From Candidatus Scalindua sp. SCAELEC01 (GTDB lineage Bacteria; Planctomycetota; Brocadiia; Brocadiales; Scalinduaceae), in NCBI GenBank assembly GCA_004282745.1, contig SHMT01000005.1:62001-126000 (forward strand): a stretch of DNA of 64,000 bases. The letters run 5' to 3'. The notes below the pieces were generated by a model. That model was not told where the DNA came from. It made no database searches and was given only the letters and a program-made list of their open reading frames with translations. A program made the translations under genes and the position numbers. Positions 16,373 to 26,165 of the stretch are shown here, piece by piece. How positions within the stretch are numbered: the stretch's first letter is position 1; the number at the start of each line of letters is the position of its first letter.

Positions 16373-17062
16373 ATGACAAAATATAGAAACATGAGATGTA
16401 GGAAAACCTTGACACTGTTGGTTGGTATTGTCTCCCTAATTGGGTGTGGGAGTACAACAATAAAGGAATCACACAGGAGAGAATCTGAAATAGAAGTTTT
16501 AAATGCGAGAGAAGTTAAAAGAGTTACGGCCGACATGCAAGTCGTTGAAGCGGAAAAGAGAAGCAGGGCACAGACTCCCGAGGAAGAGAGGGATAGGGAG
16601 GTGTTCTATTTAGACGAAGTTACCAGGAAAAGAGTTGACAAGGAGGAGACAAACCGGGGGGAAAACGAGATGGATGAAACGGTGTTGAGAGAATTTCAAC
16701 GTTTAGAAACCCGCAGTGAAGGTGTGGATAGGAAAAAAGAGAGTAAAAGTCAATCTGAACCATACGATGAAACAGGTATTGCCGCATTCATTTCAGATGA
16801 ATATGATGGTGCAATGACTGCAAGTGGTGGGAGATACGACAGAAACGAAATGACTGCGGCCCATCCGTCTCTGCCATTTGATACGAAAATAGTGGTAACG
16901 AATTTAAGGAATAAAAGAAGTGTGGAAGTCGTTATCATTGATCGTTTTTATCCTTCAACCGACAGGATTCTCAATGTCTCTCACCGGGCTGCTGAAGAGT
17001 TGGATCTAATAGAGAGCGGGGTTGCAAAAGTGGGCATACGCATAATTGGAGATCCGGAATGA
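16373..17062 (+). CDS. RlpA-like lipoprotein (double-psi beta-barrel)
   Basis: This 229-residue protein begins with a lipoprotein signal peptide ending LIG-Cys25, so it should be lipid-anchored outside the cytoplasm. Residues 26-130 are a charged linker rich in Glu, Arg and Lys. Residues about 134-226 are an RlpA-type double-psi beta-barrel: GIAAFISDEYDGAMTASGGR, NEMTAAHPSLPFDTKIVVTN, VIIDRFYP, ILNVSHRAAEELDLI. In RlpA this domain binds or cleaves peptidoglycan glycan strands. The usual WYG is replaced by FIS, and the linker is long. AGGGGGGAGAT stands just before the ATG. Confidence 0.82.
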   Translation: MTKYRNMRCRKTLTLLVGIVSLIGCGSTTIKESHRRESEIEVLNAREVKRVTADMQVVEAEKRSRAQTPEEERDREVFYLDEVTRKRVDKEETNRGENEMDETVLREFQRLETRSEGVDRKKESKSQSEPYDETGIAAFISDEYDGAMTASGGRYDRNEMTAAHPSLPFDTKIVVTNLRNKRSVEVVIIDRFYPSTDRILNVSHRAAEELDLIESGVAKVGIRIIGDPE

Positions 17063-17182
17063 ATTGTCCCTCTCTACCATTTCATCCTCGATTCTCTTCA
17101 ATCGGAGTAAATTTATTTTATCATCGTCTAATAAAGGTAAAATACTATTTCACATTAAGCCGTTCTATGATATCTTAGTTCT

Positions 17183-18082
17183 ATGATTGAGAAAAAAAGT
17201 GAAAAACGAGAGATTCCTGAAAATATGGTGCTTATCCCAGAGGGTTCTTTCCTGATGGGGAGCACAAGGAGCGATATTGAAAGATTGTTGGACCTTGATC
17301 AGAATGTTGAGGGGGGGCGGTTCGACAATGAGATCCCGCAAAGAGAGGTTTCGGTTCGTGCATACCTTATCGACAAATATCCTGTTACCAATGCGGAATA
17401 TAAGAAATTTATTGAGTCAGGTGGTTATGTGAAGAGGGAGTATTGGTCAGATAGCGGGTGGGAATATATTTCACAAACAAAACCCCATGAGAATAGCGGC
17501 CTGGATAGTATTGTAAACGGAGAGCCCGACTGCCCCGTAGTCAATGTCTCATGGTATGAGGCTGAGGCGTTTGCCCAATGGACGGGGAAGAGACTCCCTA
17601 CCGAGGCGGAGTGGGAGAAGGCGGCCCGTGGTAGTGATGGCAGGATGTATCCCTGGGGCAACGAATTTGATAAGGAGATGTTAAACTCTGCTGAGGCCAG
17701 GGTTGAAAGACCAACTTCTGTTACGAAGTACCCCAACGGAAAGAGTGTGCATGGCTGTTTTGATATGGCGGGTAATGTGTGGGAGTGGACGGCTGATTGG
17801 TATGATAGTGAATATTATAGCAATGCCCCCGACACCGATCCACAAGGACCAACTGTAGCAGAAGAGAATCCCTACTTTGGAGAACCGGAGGATGTTGGTG
17901 TTTCCATTTATGAAGAGAATCCATCAGCGGGGTCTAAGCTGTTGAGTGGGTGTAAAGTGTTACGGGGTGGTTCCTGGAACGGATCTGGTCTTATTCATAT
18001 CCGTTGTGCAAACCGAGATTACGATGAACCTGCATACAAGAATGATACAATTGGATTTCGTTGTGCCCGGTCTGTTGATTGA
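17183..18082 (+). CDS. FGE/SUMF1-fold protein without the catalytic cysteines
   Basis: This 299-residue protein spans the formylglycine-generating-enzyme fold: MVLIPEGSFLMGS, YLIDKYPVTNAEYKKFIESG, CPVVNVSWYEAEAFAQWTGK, RLPTEAEWEKAARG, YPWGN, GNVWEWTADWY and VLRGGSWNGSG ... GFRCA. True sulfatase-activating enzymes have a cysteine pair after GGS(Y/W); here that place reads NGSGLIHIRC, so sulfatase activation is unlikely. Such proteins are often regulators, lectin-like domains or partners of kinases. There is no signal peptide. No sulfatase gene lies nearby. Confidence 0.82.
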   Translation: MIEKKSEKREIPENMVLIPEGSFLMGSTRSDIERLLDLDQNVEGGRFDNEIPQREVSVRAYLIDKYPVTNAEYKKFIESGGYVKREYWSDSGWEYISQTKPHENSGLDSIVNGEPDCPVVNVSWYEAEAFAQWTGKRLPTEAEWEKAARGSDGRMYPWGNEFDKEMLNSAEARVERPTSVTKYPNGKSVHGCFDMAGNVWEWTADWYDSEYYSNAPDTDPQGPTVAEENPYFGEPEDVGVSIYEENPSAGSKLLSGCKVLRGGSWNGSGLIHIRCANRDYDEPAYKNDTIGFRCARSVD

Positions 18083-18350
18083 GTGCATATGAGGAATTGT
18101 CATTTTAGAAAAAGGTAAGCGTTCGCGGGTTCATCATTCAAAGGTTCAGGGTTCACTGTTGGATTTCGGATTTAGTCCTTCCATAGGATAGGAGGATTGG
18201 TGAATATTTTCTTATTGTGGTTTGATAGAATAAATTCGAAGCACGAAATGCGAAGCAATTTTCAAATCACCTGTTCACAGGCGGTTCTACCACGTTAAAA
18301 CCGAAACTTAGCTTTAATCAGCGAGGTTCTGCTAGAGAGTTTTCTTTTTC

Positions 18351-18612
18351 CTCACGCCAAGGCGCTAAGAACGCAAAGGGGATTTGCTTTGGGACCATGT
18401 TTTTCTTAGGGCCCAGGAAAGAATAACTTGTTGTTCTCGTATCTCATTTTCAGGTCACCTTCGGCCGTTCTTCACTCGCAGCATCCTCGCTGTAGCTTAG
18501 GCTACACCTGCGGTCCTGGTCGGTCAGATCGACCACATCTGACATAAAACTGAGCGCTTTAAAACAGCAAGTTATTTTTTCTAGCACCCTTAGCGAACTT
18601 TGCAGCTCTGTG
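18351..18612. repeat. CACGCCAAGGCGCTAAGAAC repeat interrupted by a CTTAG element
   Basis: CACGCCAAGGCGCTAAGAAC and TTTTTCTTAG are followed, after a 179-bp insertion, by CGAACTTTGCAGC. The same sequence without an insertion is at 21211-21281. The upstream TTCACAGGCGGTT blocks at about 18274 and 21168 also correspond, so the repeat unit is longer than the part shown. Confidence 0.75.
18405..18593. repeat. CTTAG element (family C), 179-bp copy inserted in another repeat
   Basis: Direct CTTAG copies at 18405-18409 and 18589-18593 enclose 179 bases with ends GGCCCAGGAAAGAATAACTT and AAGTTATTTTTTCTAGCACC. Comparison with the uninterrupted site at 21264-21268 (TTTTTCTTAGCAAACTTT) shows a 5-bp target duplication. 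It is in inverse orientation to the copy at 15845-16033. Confidence 0.88.
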
Positions 18613-19061
18613 TGAGAAGTAGTAATTTAATCGGTAATCTCATGCTCTATGATAGTAGGCGGGCTTTTGCTTAACCCTTGAAGCCTTGTGAACGGGGGGG
18701 AACAGGTTACAGTATGTATGAATATTCGTTGATAAACAGGATGAGAAAGAGAAATAGACCAAGAGTGTTCAACCGTTTTGAACATTTGATATTTGAATTT
18801 GCGATTTGCCAGCCTTGTTAGATAATTATGATATTAGTTTCTGGGTTTTACAAAAATGTAAAACAGTAATAATTTTTTAAGTGTTAAGAACAAAGCATAT
18901 CTAACAGGGTAAATATTTAGATATTCTTATTTAGGATTTTAACTATTTAAAATTCAACAACTTGCAAAACAATTACAACGTGTTTATCACTTGGGCATAG
19001 TAAGTACCTAAACGGTGAACCCTGAACCTATGAACAGTTGAACCCTTCCACCCTGTAACCC

Positions 19062-19241
19062 TCATATGTCCATAAAGCCATTATGGTTTTCCGGTTTCAG
19101 GTCGATCTTTGAGATGGTATTGAACTCTTCGATCTGCCATGGTTCATTACCCCTACACATAATCTTGATAGTGTGCCTTATACTCGTATCCAGACCATTG
19201 ATAAATTCAATAAGTTTCTGTTGTATCTCTGTTATTTTCAT
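19062..19241 (-). CDS. Possible small protein or gene remnant (59 aa)
   Basis: The minus-strand frame from the ATG at 19241 reads MKITEIQQKLIEFINGLDTS ... CRGNEPWQIEEFNTISKIDL, with protein-like composition but no family I recognise. There is no ribosome-binding site at the proper distance, and the gene is alone in a repeat-rich stretch, so it may be debris of a longer gene. Confidence 0.3.
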   Translation of the reverse strand: MKITEIQQKLIEFINGLDTSIRHTIKIMCRGNEPWQIEEFNTISKIDLKPENHNGFMDI

Positions 19242-19539
19242 TGATTTGTGGTATCAAAGAAGATCGTCCTCTTCCTTTAGGTTTAAAGGTTTAAAGGTTC
19301 AGCGTTGATTGTTCTGGGTTACCTCTATTTCTCATCCGAATACCGAAATTTATGGTGATGGCTATGGTGAATAGCAGAATCTCCCTTATGTTCATGTATA
19401 GGAAATTCAATATGACCTGAAATTGTCGTTGGGTAAAAACCACATACACAAACACTTGAAAAGTTAAAAATGTCTAAAGTTTAAAGTGAGCTAAAGTTGA
19501 GGAAATATATTTTTTTAACTTTAGGTACTTTGCATCATT

Positions 19540-19693
19540 GTCCGGTTAGGTTTTTGCTTAGGCGGCTTTCGTCATACCCGAACGCCTTTATCGGGTATCC
19601 AGAGACTCGTTTCATCATAGATTCCCGCTAAAAACATGCGGGAATGACAAGTTTTGGGGCAAACAAATTAAATACGCAAAAACCTAACCGGAC
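19540..19693. repeat. 154-bp miniature element with perfect 18-bp inverted ends
   Basis: The termini GTCCGGTTAGGTTTTTGC (19540-19557) and its exact reverse complement (19676-19693) enclose a second palindrome, CGTCATACCCGAACGCC ... GATTCCCGCTAAAAACATGCG, of the widespread kind with ends like CGTCATTCCCGC. There is no coding capacity. The inner repeat may have inserted into an older element. Confidence 0.75.
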
Positions 19694-20114
19694 GTTACTG
19701 GGTACTTTGGCAATTAAAATAATTGCACGTTTACTTCAGACACTTCAAACTTGGTTTCTTACCCTGCATTTCTTATCAGATATTTTAAAAAGCAAAGATT
19801 TTGCTGAAAGCGGCACTTCTTAAATTCTTTTGAGCCTCGTTCGGGTTAGGATATTCTAAGTGAAATACTTGCAATTTTGAGAAATTTTATTATGCTGTTT
19901 CACGTAGTGAAAGAAATATTATATTGGAGCATTGGATTTTTGCTTTTCCGATAGAGGTTGCTGTAAGTGTCAGCATGTTAATATTTTAGCCTCTGCGTTA
20001 AGGTAAAGTTTAGGTATACTCATATTTGTTACACTTCGGATTCCAGAAATAGTTGTAAATTATCAATATAAACTTATTTAGATGATTTTACAGCGTTAGC
20101 TTAAGGGGAGATCG

Positions 20115-21149
20115 ATGTTTCTTGTTGGTGATGTTGGTGGTACGAAAGTTCGCTTGGCGCTCTATGAGTTGGTCGATGGAAGGTTAGTGCGTCGACAGAC
20201 GGAGAAGTTTATGAGTAGTGATTACGGCGGCCTCGACGAAGTGGTACGAATCTTTCTTGATAAAAACCGGACATCTGTGACGAAATCGTGCTTTGGTGTT
20301 CCCGGACCCATTATCAATGGTGAGGCACACGCAACCAATCTTCCCTGGACACTCCGGGAGGAAGGGCTTCGTTGCGCACTTGGCATACGTGAAGTCACGC
20401 TGGTGAATGATCTTGTTGCAACGGCGGCTGCAGTACCGCATCTTAAGACTGAAGAGCTGTTTACGCTATATCCGGGTAAAGGGAGTAAGCAACAGGAGCG
20501 TTATAGGCAACCTGAACAGAGCAGTGGAGCAAACGAAGAAGATGCGGTGTTTGGTGTCCTGGCCCCCGGAACAGGGCTCGGTCAGGCATTTCTCTCTGTC
20601 AGTCAGGGTAAACGGTCACTATGGGCCTCAGAGGGTGGCCATGTGGATTTCGCACCGACCTCTAACATTGAGATTGAGCTCTTTACCTATCTGCAATCAC
20701 GCTATGGTCACGTTAGTTATGAACGTCTCCTCTCCGGACCGGGTCTGGTAAATATTTACCAATTCTTGAAAGATAAGGGGCATGGGACGGAGCCTCCTGA
20801 GTTGCAAAGGCGTCTTCAAGAAGAGGATGCGTCATTCGTCATCTCAAGTTCCGGATCCAGAGGTCAATATAAACTTTGCGTTCAGGCCCTTGAGATTTTT
20901 GCCTCGATATTGGGTGCACAGGCTGGTAATATGGTGCTTACGATGCTGGCTACCGGGGGTATTTATATTGGTGGCGGTATTGTCGTAAACGTGTATGAAA
21001 AGCTGGCAGAGGGTATTACGGTTTCCGCTTATTTACGGAAGGGGAGATTAGCGCATCTGGTGGAGCATACGCCCCTGCATATTATCCTGGACGATCATGC
21101 AGCCCTATTGGGGGCTGCCTCTTTGGCATCCAGGGACATATATTCATAA
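20115..21149 (+). CDS. glk: Glucokinase
   Basis: This 344-residue protein phosphorylates glucose to glucose 6-phosphate, the substrate of zwf downstream. It has the bacterial glucokinase signatures: phosphate loop LVGDVGGTKVRLALYE at the N-terminus, SCFGVPGPI, ATNLPW, LVNDLVATAAAVP (catalytic Asp), LAPGTGLGQAFL, SEGGHVDFAP and GGIYIGGGIV. The length fits the family (about 320-350). A short polar insert at about 125-143 separates two conserved blocks. AAGGGGAG lies six to seven bases before the ATG. About 420 bases of repeats separate it from tkt, so it may be transcribed separately. Confidence 0.92.
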   Translation: MFLVGDVGGTKVRLALYELVDGRLVRRQTEKFMSSDYGGLDEVVRIFLDKNRTSVTKSCFGVPGPIINGEAHATNLPWTLREEGLRCALGIREVTLVNDLVATAAAVPHLKTEELFTLYPGKGSKQQERYRQPEQSSGANEEDAVFGVLAPGTGLGQAFLSVSQGKRSLWASEGGHVDFAPTSNIEIELFTYLQSRYGHVSYERLLSGPGLVNIYQFLKDKGHGTEPPELQRRLQEEDASFVISSSGSRGQYKLCVQALEIFASILGAQAGNMVLTMLATGGIYIGGGIVVNVYEKLAEGITVSAYLRKGRLAHLVEHTPLHIILDDHAALLGAASLASRDIYS

Positions 21150-21210
21150 AAGGCATTTACTGGGTAGTCAATTTCACAGGCGGTTTTACTACGGCAAAAC
21201 TGAGCTTTTT

Positions 21211-21281
21211 TCACGCCAAGGCGCTAAGAACGCAAAGGGAATTTGCTTTTGGATCAGGTTTTTCTTAGCAAACTTTACGCC
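21211..21281. repeat. Uninterrupted copy of the CACGCCAAGGCGCTAAGAAC repeat
   Basis: TCACGCCAAGGCGCTAAGAA ... TTTTTCTTAGCAAACTTTAC is the empty-site counterpart of the interrupted copy at 18351-18612. Between here and tkt come more GGAACGGTGAAGGTTGAACC-type short repeats (about 21395-21510) and no gene. Confidence 0.7.
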
Positions 21282-21567
21282 TGCTCCGTTGAACCAATTA
21301 TTCAACTGGGGGCTTTGCATAAGAGTGAGTACTTTAATCTGAAATTCTCAGTTTAAGCACAACAAAAACAACAACTTACCTGCCCTTATAGGTACCTATC
21401 CGAACGGTGAAGCTGGGCGGACAAAACAACGACAACATGTTAGTAACTTTGGCACTTTAAGCGCCTAAAAAGGTAACCTGGAACGGTGAAGGTTGAACCC
21501 GTGAACGGTTACAATCTTTTACTATTTCTTATCTGTTAACAAATATGAATATCAGAAGGAGTCTGAA

Positions 21568-23595
21568 TTGGATAAAAAAATGAGTGAGACTGAGAAACGT
21601 GAATGGTTGTGCATAAATACTCTCCGCACATTATCTATGGATGCGGTGCAAAAGGCCAATTCCGGCCATCCAGGTGCCCCTATGGGTCTAGCGCCCGTTG
21701 CCTTTACCCTTTGGGACAAATGCATGCGACACACACCTCACCAACCTGAGTGGCCGAATAGAGACCGCTTTATCCTTTCAGCGGGCCATGCATCTATGCT
21801 GCTCTACAGCTTACTGCATATCTCAGGATACGGCGTAAGCTTGGATGACATTAAGGATTTTCGGCAACTCCATGGGAAGTGTGCCGGGCATCCCGAATAT
21901 GGGTTAGTGCCGGGCATTGAAGCAACCACCGGTCCCCTGGGTCAGGGGGTCGCTACCAGTGTTGGAATGGCTATTGCCGAAAGATGGATGGCAAACTATT
22001 TTAACCGTCCTGGTCATGAGATTATTAACCATAATGTCTTTGCCCTTGCAAGTGATGGGTGTATGATGGAGGGAATTTCGGGTGAAGCGGCATCGCTGGC
22101 AGGTCACCTGGGATTGAGTAATTTGATTTGGATTTATGACAATAATAATATCACTATTGAAGGAGAAACATCACTGGCATTCAGCGAAGACGTAGCCGCC
22201 CGTTTTACGGCATATGGCTGGAACGTCCAACACGTTGGAGATGCGAATGATTTAGGGTTACTGGAAGAGGCGTATGGGTCTGCCATATCGGAGACCGGGC
22301 GACCGACACTGGTTATCGTAGATAGCCACATTGCCTTTGGCAGCCCGAATAAGCAGGATTCTGCCAGCGCACATGGCGCGCCGCTGGGTGATGACGAGGT
22401 GAAGGCAACAAAGAGCAATTATGGGTGGAACCCGGAGAGGTCATTTTATGTTCCCGATGAGGTCAAAGAGTATCGGGAGCAGGTAGTGGCAAGAGGTCTC
22501 AAATTAGAAGAGGAGTGGAAGAGAGGGTTTTCTGCCTATGCGGACGCGCATCCGGAGTTGGCAAGAGAGTTTGAGATGATGCAGGCGCGTGAATTGCCCG
22601 ATAATTGGGAGAAAGGGCTCTCTCTTTTTCCAGCAGACCCGAAAGGTCTCGCCACTCGTGAATCAAATAACAAGCTCTTAAATGCACTAGCCGACCAAAT
22701 CCCTTGGTTTATGGGTGGTTCTGCCGATTTGGGACCTTCGACAAAGACCTATATTAAAGAGACAACCAGTTTTAGTAAGAGTAAATTTGGGGGAAGGAAC
22801 TTCCATTTCGGAATTCGCGAACACGCTATGGGTGCGGTGGTGAACGGTATGTCGTTAAGTAAACTCCGGCCTTATGGAGCTACATTTTTTGTCTTTTCAG
22901 ATTATGCAAGACCTGCCATTCGGTTATCTGCATTAATGAAACTGCCCGTTGTCTATCTCTTTACCCATGATAGTATTGGGGTCGGTGAGGATGGGCCAAC
23001 TCATCAGCCTGTGGAACATCTCGCATCACTCCGAGCGATGCCTGATTTGGATGTAATACGACCGGCTGATGCGAATGAGTTGTCCGTAATGTGGAAGTAC
23101 ATCATGGGGCTCAAGGACCGTCCTGTTGCCTTAGTCTTGAGTCGTCAATCGTTGCCGACCATCGATCGATCACAGTATGCATCGGCTGATGGTGCCTTGA
23201 AGGGGGCATACATCCTCGTTGATGGTGATGGCACCCCCGACGTCATCTTGATAGGGACGGGCTCTGAACTACCGATCTGTCTCAAGGCGTATGAACTTTT
23301 ATCCCGTGATGGAGTTAAAGCGAGGGTGGTGAGCATGCCGTGTACGACTCTTTTTCTCAACCAGGACAAGGAGTATCGGGAAGAGGTCTTGCCACGTTCA
23401 GTACCGACGCGGATAGTAGTTGAGGCGGGGTCTACTTACGGTTGGCATAGATTTACGATGAGGAGTGACGATTGTGGTATTATCGGGATGAAGGGTTTTG
23501 GCGCTTCCGCCCCTCTCAACGATTTATTAAAGGAATTTAATTTTACGCCTGAGAGAGTGGCCGAGATGGCAAAAAAGATGATAAAAAAATTATGA
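21568..23595 (+). CDS. tkt: Transketolase
   Basis: This 675-residue thiamine-diphosphate enzyme moves two-carbon units between sugar phosphates. The TTG at 21568 is chosen as start because AGAAGGAG stands seven bases before it; the ATG at 21580 is too far away. Motifs include [26 protein letters not shown], the ThDP-binding [20 protein letters not shown] ... [21 protein letters not shown] with the catalytic Glu, [20 protein letters not shown] and VRPADANEL-like IRPADANEL. The length is normal. The stop overlaps the next gene by four bases. Confidence 0.95.
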   Translation: MDKKMSETEKREWLCINTLRTLSMDAVQKANSGHPGAPMGLAPVAFTLWDKCMRHTPHQPEWPNRDRFILSAGHASMLLYSLLHISGYGVSLDDIKDFRQLHGKCAGHPEYGLVPGIEATTGPLGQGVATSVGMAIAERWMANYFNRPGHEIINHNVFALASDGCMMEGISGEAASLAGHLGLSNLIWIYDNNNITIEGETSLAFSEDVAARFTAYGWNVQHVGDANDLGLLEEAYGSAISETGRPTLVIVDSHIAFGSPNKQDSASAHGAPLGDDEVKATKSNYGWNPERSFYVPDEVKEYREQVVARGLKLEEEWKRGFSAYADAHPELAREFEMMQARELPDNWEKGLSLFPADPKGLATRESNNKLLNALADQIPWFMGGSADLGPSTKTYIKETTSFSKSKFGGRNFHFGIREHAMGAVVNGMSLSKLRPYGATFFVFSDYARPAIRLSALMKLPVVYLFTHDSIGVGEDGPTHQPVEHLASLRAMPDLDVIRPADANELSVMWKYIMGLKDRPVALVLSRQSLPTIDRSQYASADGALKGAYILVDGDGTPDVILIGTGSELPICLKAYELLSRDGVKARVVSMPCTTLFLNQDKEYREEVLPRSVPTRIVVEAGSTYGWHRFTMRSDDCGIIGMKGFGASAPLNDLLKEFNFTPERVAEMAKKMIKKL

Positions 23596-24329
23596 ATAGG
23601 AATATCCGTATATTTCCCGATAAAAGAGAGCTTGTCCTTGCCACTGCTGAGAAGATTGTTGACTCCATTCCAGAGGCGATTCGAAAGAGGGGGGTCTGTA
23701 ATATTGCATTGGCTGGTGGGAGTACGCCGCGCGATCTCTATGCCCTTTTGGCTACTGAACCGTACAAAAATCGAATATGTTGGGCGGATGTCTCTCTTTT
23801 TTGGGGAGATGAGCGAACGGTTTCACCCGATGATCCTGAGAGCAACTACAGAATGGTGAGGCAAACGCTCCTTGACCATATTGACATACCGGAGAAAAAT
23901 GTTCATAGGATACGGGGAGAAGCTGAGCCGAGAGAAGCGGCTTCTGAATATGAAAAATTGTTATGCAGACACTTCAATGAGGAGCTACCCCGTTTTGATT
24001 TTGTGTTGCTCGGTTTAGGGGATGATGGCCATACCGCCTCCCTCTTTCCCGGTACGGAGGTGATCGATGAGTATGATCAGTTGGTTGCGGCGGTCTTTGT
24101 GCCAAAATTTGCTACTTGGCGGGTGACCTTGACGTTGCCGGTACTCAATGGAGCTCGAGAGATCATCTTCCTCGTTTCCGGAGAGTCTAAGTCTGATATG
24201 GTGAAGAGAATAATGGGTAGTCATAAACCAGACAAGGAACTTCCCGCCACCCTCGTTATCCCACAATCTGGAAAGACTTCGTGGATGTTTGATGCCGAGG
24301 CAGCCTCACTGCTTGATGAGGGAGTGTGA
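23592..24329 (+). CDS. pgl: 6-Phosphogluconolactonase (DevB type)
   Basis: This 245-residue protein hydrolyses 6-phosphogluconolactone, the product of zwf. It has [35 protein letters not shown] and [16 protein letters not shown], all diagnostic for the DevB/NagB fold family. It overlaps tkt by four bases (ATGA), so translation is probably coupled. The length matches the family. Confidence 0.94.
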   Translation: MNRNIRIFPDKRELVLATAEKIVDSIPEAIRKRGVCNIALAGGSTPRDLYALLATEPYKNRICWADVSLFWGDERTVSPDDPESNYRMVRQTLLDHIDIPEKNVHRIRGEAEPREAASEYEKLLCRHFNEELPRFDFVLLGLGDDGHTASLFPGTEVIDEYDQLVAAVFVPKFATWRVTLTLPVLNGAREIIFLVSGESKSDMVKRIMGSHKPDKELPATLVIPQSGKTSWMFDAEAASLLDEGV

Positions 24330-24359
24330 ACAGATAAAAGAATTTTGAAAGGAATTTTC

Positions 24360-25778
24360 ATGAATAAACAGGCTTTTGGTCTGATTGGTCTGGGTGTTAT
24401 GGGCCAGAATTTTGTATTAAATGTTGAACGAAACGGTTTTGGAGTTTCTGTGTACAACCGGACTGCTCAAGCAACGAAAGAGTATGTACAAGGTGTGGCT
24501 GCGGGTAAGAACATTACGCCAACGTTTTCGCTGGAAGAATTTGTCGGTTCGTTGGAAAGGCCGCGCAAGATAATGTTGCTCGTGAAGGCTGGTGCACCTG
24601 TCGACGAAAACATCAAGCAGCTTAAGCCTTTATTGGAAAAAGGGGACTTAATCATAGACGGTGGGAACTCCTATTTTCTGGATACGGAACGACGTGCCGG
24701 GGAACTTGAGGGTGCTGGGTTGAATTTTTTTGGCATGGGTGTCTCAGGAGGGGAAGAGGGGGCGTTATGGGGGCCAAGTTTAATGCCCGGTGGATCTCTT
24801 CATGCCTACAAGGAGGTTGAAGCGATAATGAATGCGGTGGCTGCCAAGGCGGAAGAGGATGGGGAACCGTGTGTTGCATACATTGGACCGGGTGGATCAG
24901 GACACTTTGTAAAGATGGTCCATAATGGTATTGAATATGGTGATATGCAGCTTATTGCCGAGGCTTATGATCTTCTGAAGAGTGCTTTAAGGTTAACGGC
25001 CCAAGAGTTTCATGATATCTTTTCTGAGTGGAACAGAGGGGAGCTCTCCTCGTTCCTCATTGAAGTAACCGCGAATGTTTTTAAGAAGATAGATGAGGAG
25101 ACGGGAAAGCCTCTAGTGGATTGCATTTTAGACAAGGCAGGGCAAAAGGGGACGGGGAAATGGATGAGCATAAACGCCCTGGATCTCGGGGTAGCCATCC
25201 CAACGATAACGGCTGCAGTTGATGGAAGGGTTCTCTCCTCACAAAAGGATGAACGGACGGATGCTGCAAAATTATTATCAGGGCCCACAGAGGGGCTTGA
25301 AAAACAATCTCCACAAAAGTTGATAGATGCAGTGCGAGACGCACTGTATGCGTCAAAAATATGTTCGTATGCGCAAGGTATGAGTCTGTTAAAGAGAGCT
25401 TCAGATGAGTACCGTTATAATTTAGACCTGGGGAGAATTGCCAAGATCTGGCGGGCGGGGTGTATAATCAGGGCTCGATTCCTGAACGATATAACCAATG
25501 CCTATGATAGGAATCCTGATCTGCCGAACCTGCTCGTAGATGAGGAGTTTCGAAAAGCCCTGCACAACCGTCAAGGCGCATGGCGCTCTGTCATACAGTG
25601 TGCAATCCAGTTGGGTGTTCCTATGCCGGCAATGGGCGCCTCTCTTTCATATTTTGATACTTACCGCAGCGAACGGTTGCCGGCCAATCTGATCCAGGCT
25701 CAAAGAGATTTCTTTGGCGCACATACATTTGAGCGTACTGATAAAGCTGGAATTTTTCATGCTGACTGGGAAGTGTAA
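24360..25778 (+). CDS. gnd: 6-Phosphogluconate dehydrogenase, decarboxylating
   Basis: This 472-residue protein oxidises and decarboxylates 6-phosphogluconate to ribulose 5-phosphate, giving NADPH. The ATG at 24360 follows AAAGGA by six bases; a TTG fifteen bases earlier lies too close to that site. It has GLIGLGVMGQNFVLNVERNG (Rossmann), MGVSGGEEGALWGPSLMPGG, the catalytic GPGGSGHFVKMVHNGIEYGD and KGTGKWMSINALDLGVAIP. The length and C-terminal tail fit the long bacterial type. It follows pgl after 30 bases. Confidence 0.95.
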   Translation: MNKQAFGLIGLGVMGQNFVLNVERNGFGVSVYNRTAQATKEYVQGVAAGKNITPTFSLEEFVGSLERPRKIMLLVKAGAPVDENIKQLKPLLEKGDLIIDGGNSYFLDTERRAGELEGAGLNFFGMGVSGGEEGALWGPSLMPGGSLHAYKEVEAIMNAVAAKAEEDGEPCVAYIGPGGSGHFVKMVHNGIEYGDMQLIAEAYDLLKSALRLTAQEFHDIFSEWNRGELSSFLIEVTANVFKKIDEETGKPLVDCILDKAGQKGTGKWMSINALDLGVAIPTITAAVDGRVLSSQKDERTDAAKLLSGPTEGLEKQSPQKLIDAVRDALYASKICSYAQGMSLLKRASDEYRYNLDLGRIAKIWRAGCIIRARFLNDITNAYDRNPDLPNLLVDEEFRKALHNRQGAWRSVIQCAIQLGVPMPAMGASLSYFDTYRSERLPANLIQAQRDFFGAHTFERTDKAGIFHADWEV

Positions 25779-26165
25779 CCCCAAACAGGTGTAAAATCTT
25801 CAGTTAAAAAACAGTGGTTTACCATAAAAAGAGTGACCGTTCACAAGTTCCCGGTTCACAGGTTCAGAGTTTGCCGAAAAACCGACTGCTATCCGTTGGG
25901 CATGATTACCAACTCAATGCAAATTTGGTCATTTAATATTGGTAGTTAGCAAAATAAAAAGGAGTGCGGTGATCTAAGTCATAAACAGGTTTTAGAATGC
26001 TCGATAGCTAATTGTTAATTTTGCATTGAGTTAAAAGGTAACCCAGAACGGTGAACTCTGAACCTGTGAACCTTAAAAAATATGTTGCAATGCTATTTAT
26101 AAGATGACGTAACGATTTTTCGTCTCTCAGAAAAAGAGATTGGCAGACATTAAAAAGGAGTAAAA
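25779..26165. other. Intergenic stretch with GTTCACAGGTTC short repeats
   Basis: It contains two runs of the GAACGGTGAACTCTGAACCTG type (about 25837-25870 inverted, 26039-26075 direct) like those at 18.1, 19.0 and 21.4 kb, which may form a large hairpin. No gene is visible. AAAAAGGAG before the zwf start is a good ribosome-binding site. Confidence 0.5.

Larger units (their letters stand above)
18083..20114. other. Two-kilobase gene-poor, repeat-rich stretch
   Basis: Apart from one doubtful minus-strand frame (19062-19241), I see no gene. The stretch holds a family C element, a CACGCCAAGGCGCTAAGAACGC repeat, a miniature element at 19540-19693 and scattered GAACGGTGAACCCTGAACC-type short repeats (about 18130-18165, 19010-19060, 19280-19312). 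It separates the FGE-fold gene from the pentose phosphate genes. Confidence 0.6.

Noticed and set aside
17183-18082. True sulfatase-activating FGE
   Set aside because: Both catalytic cysteines expected after GGSW are absent.
18083-20114. CRISPR array in the repeat-rich stretch
   Set aside because: The repeats are not regularly spaced, differ in length and have no uniform spacers; no cas genes are near.
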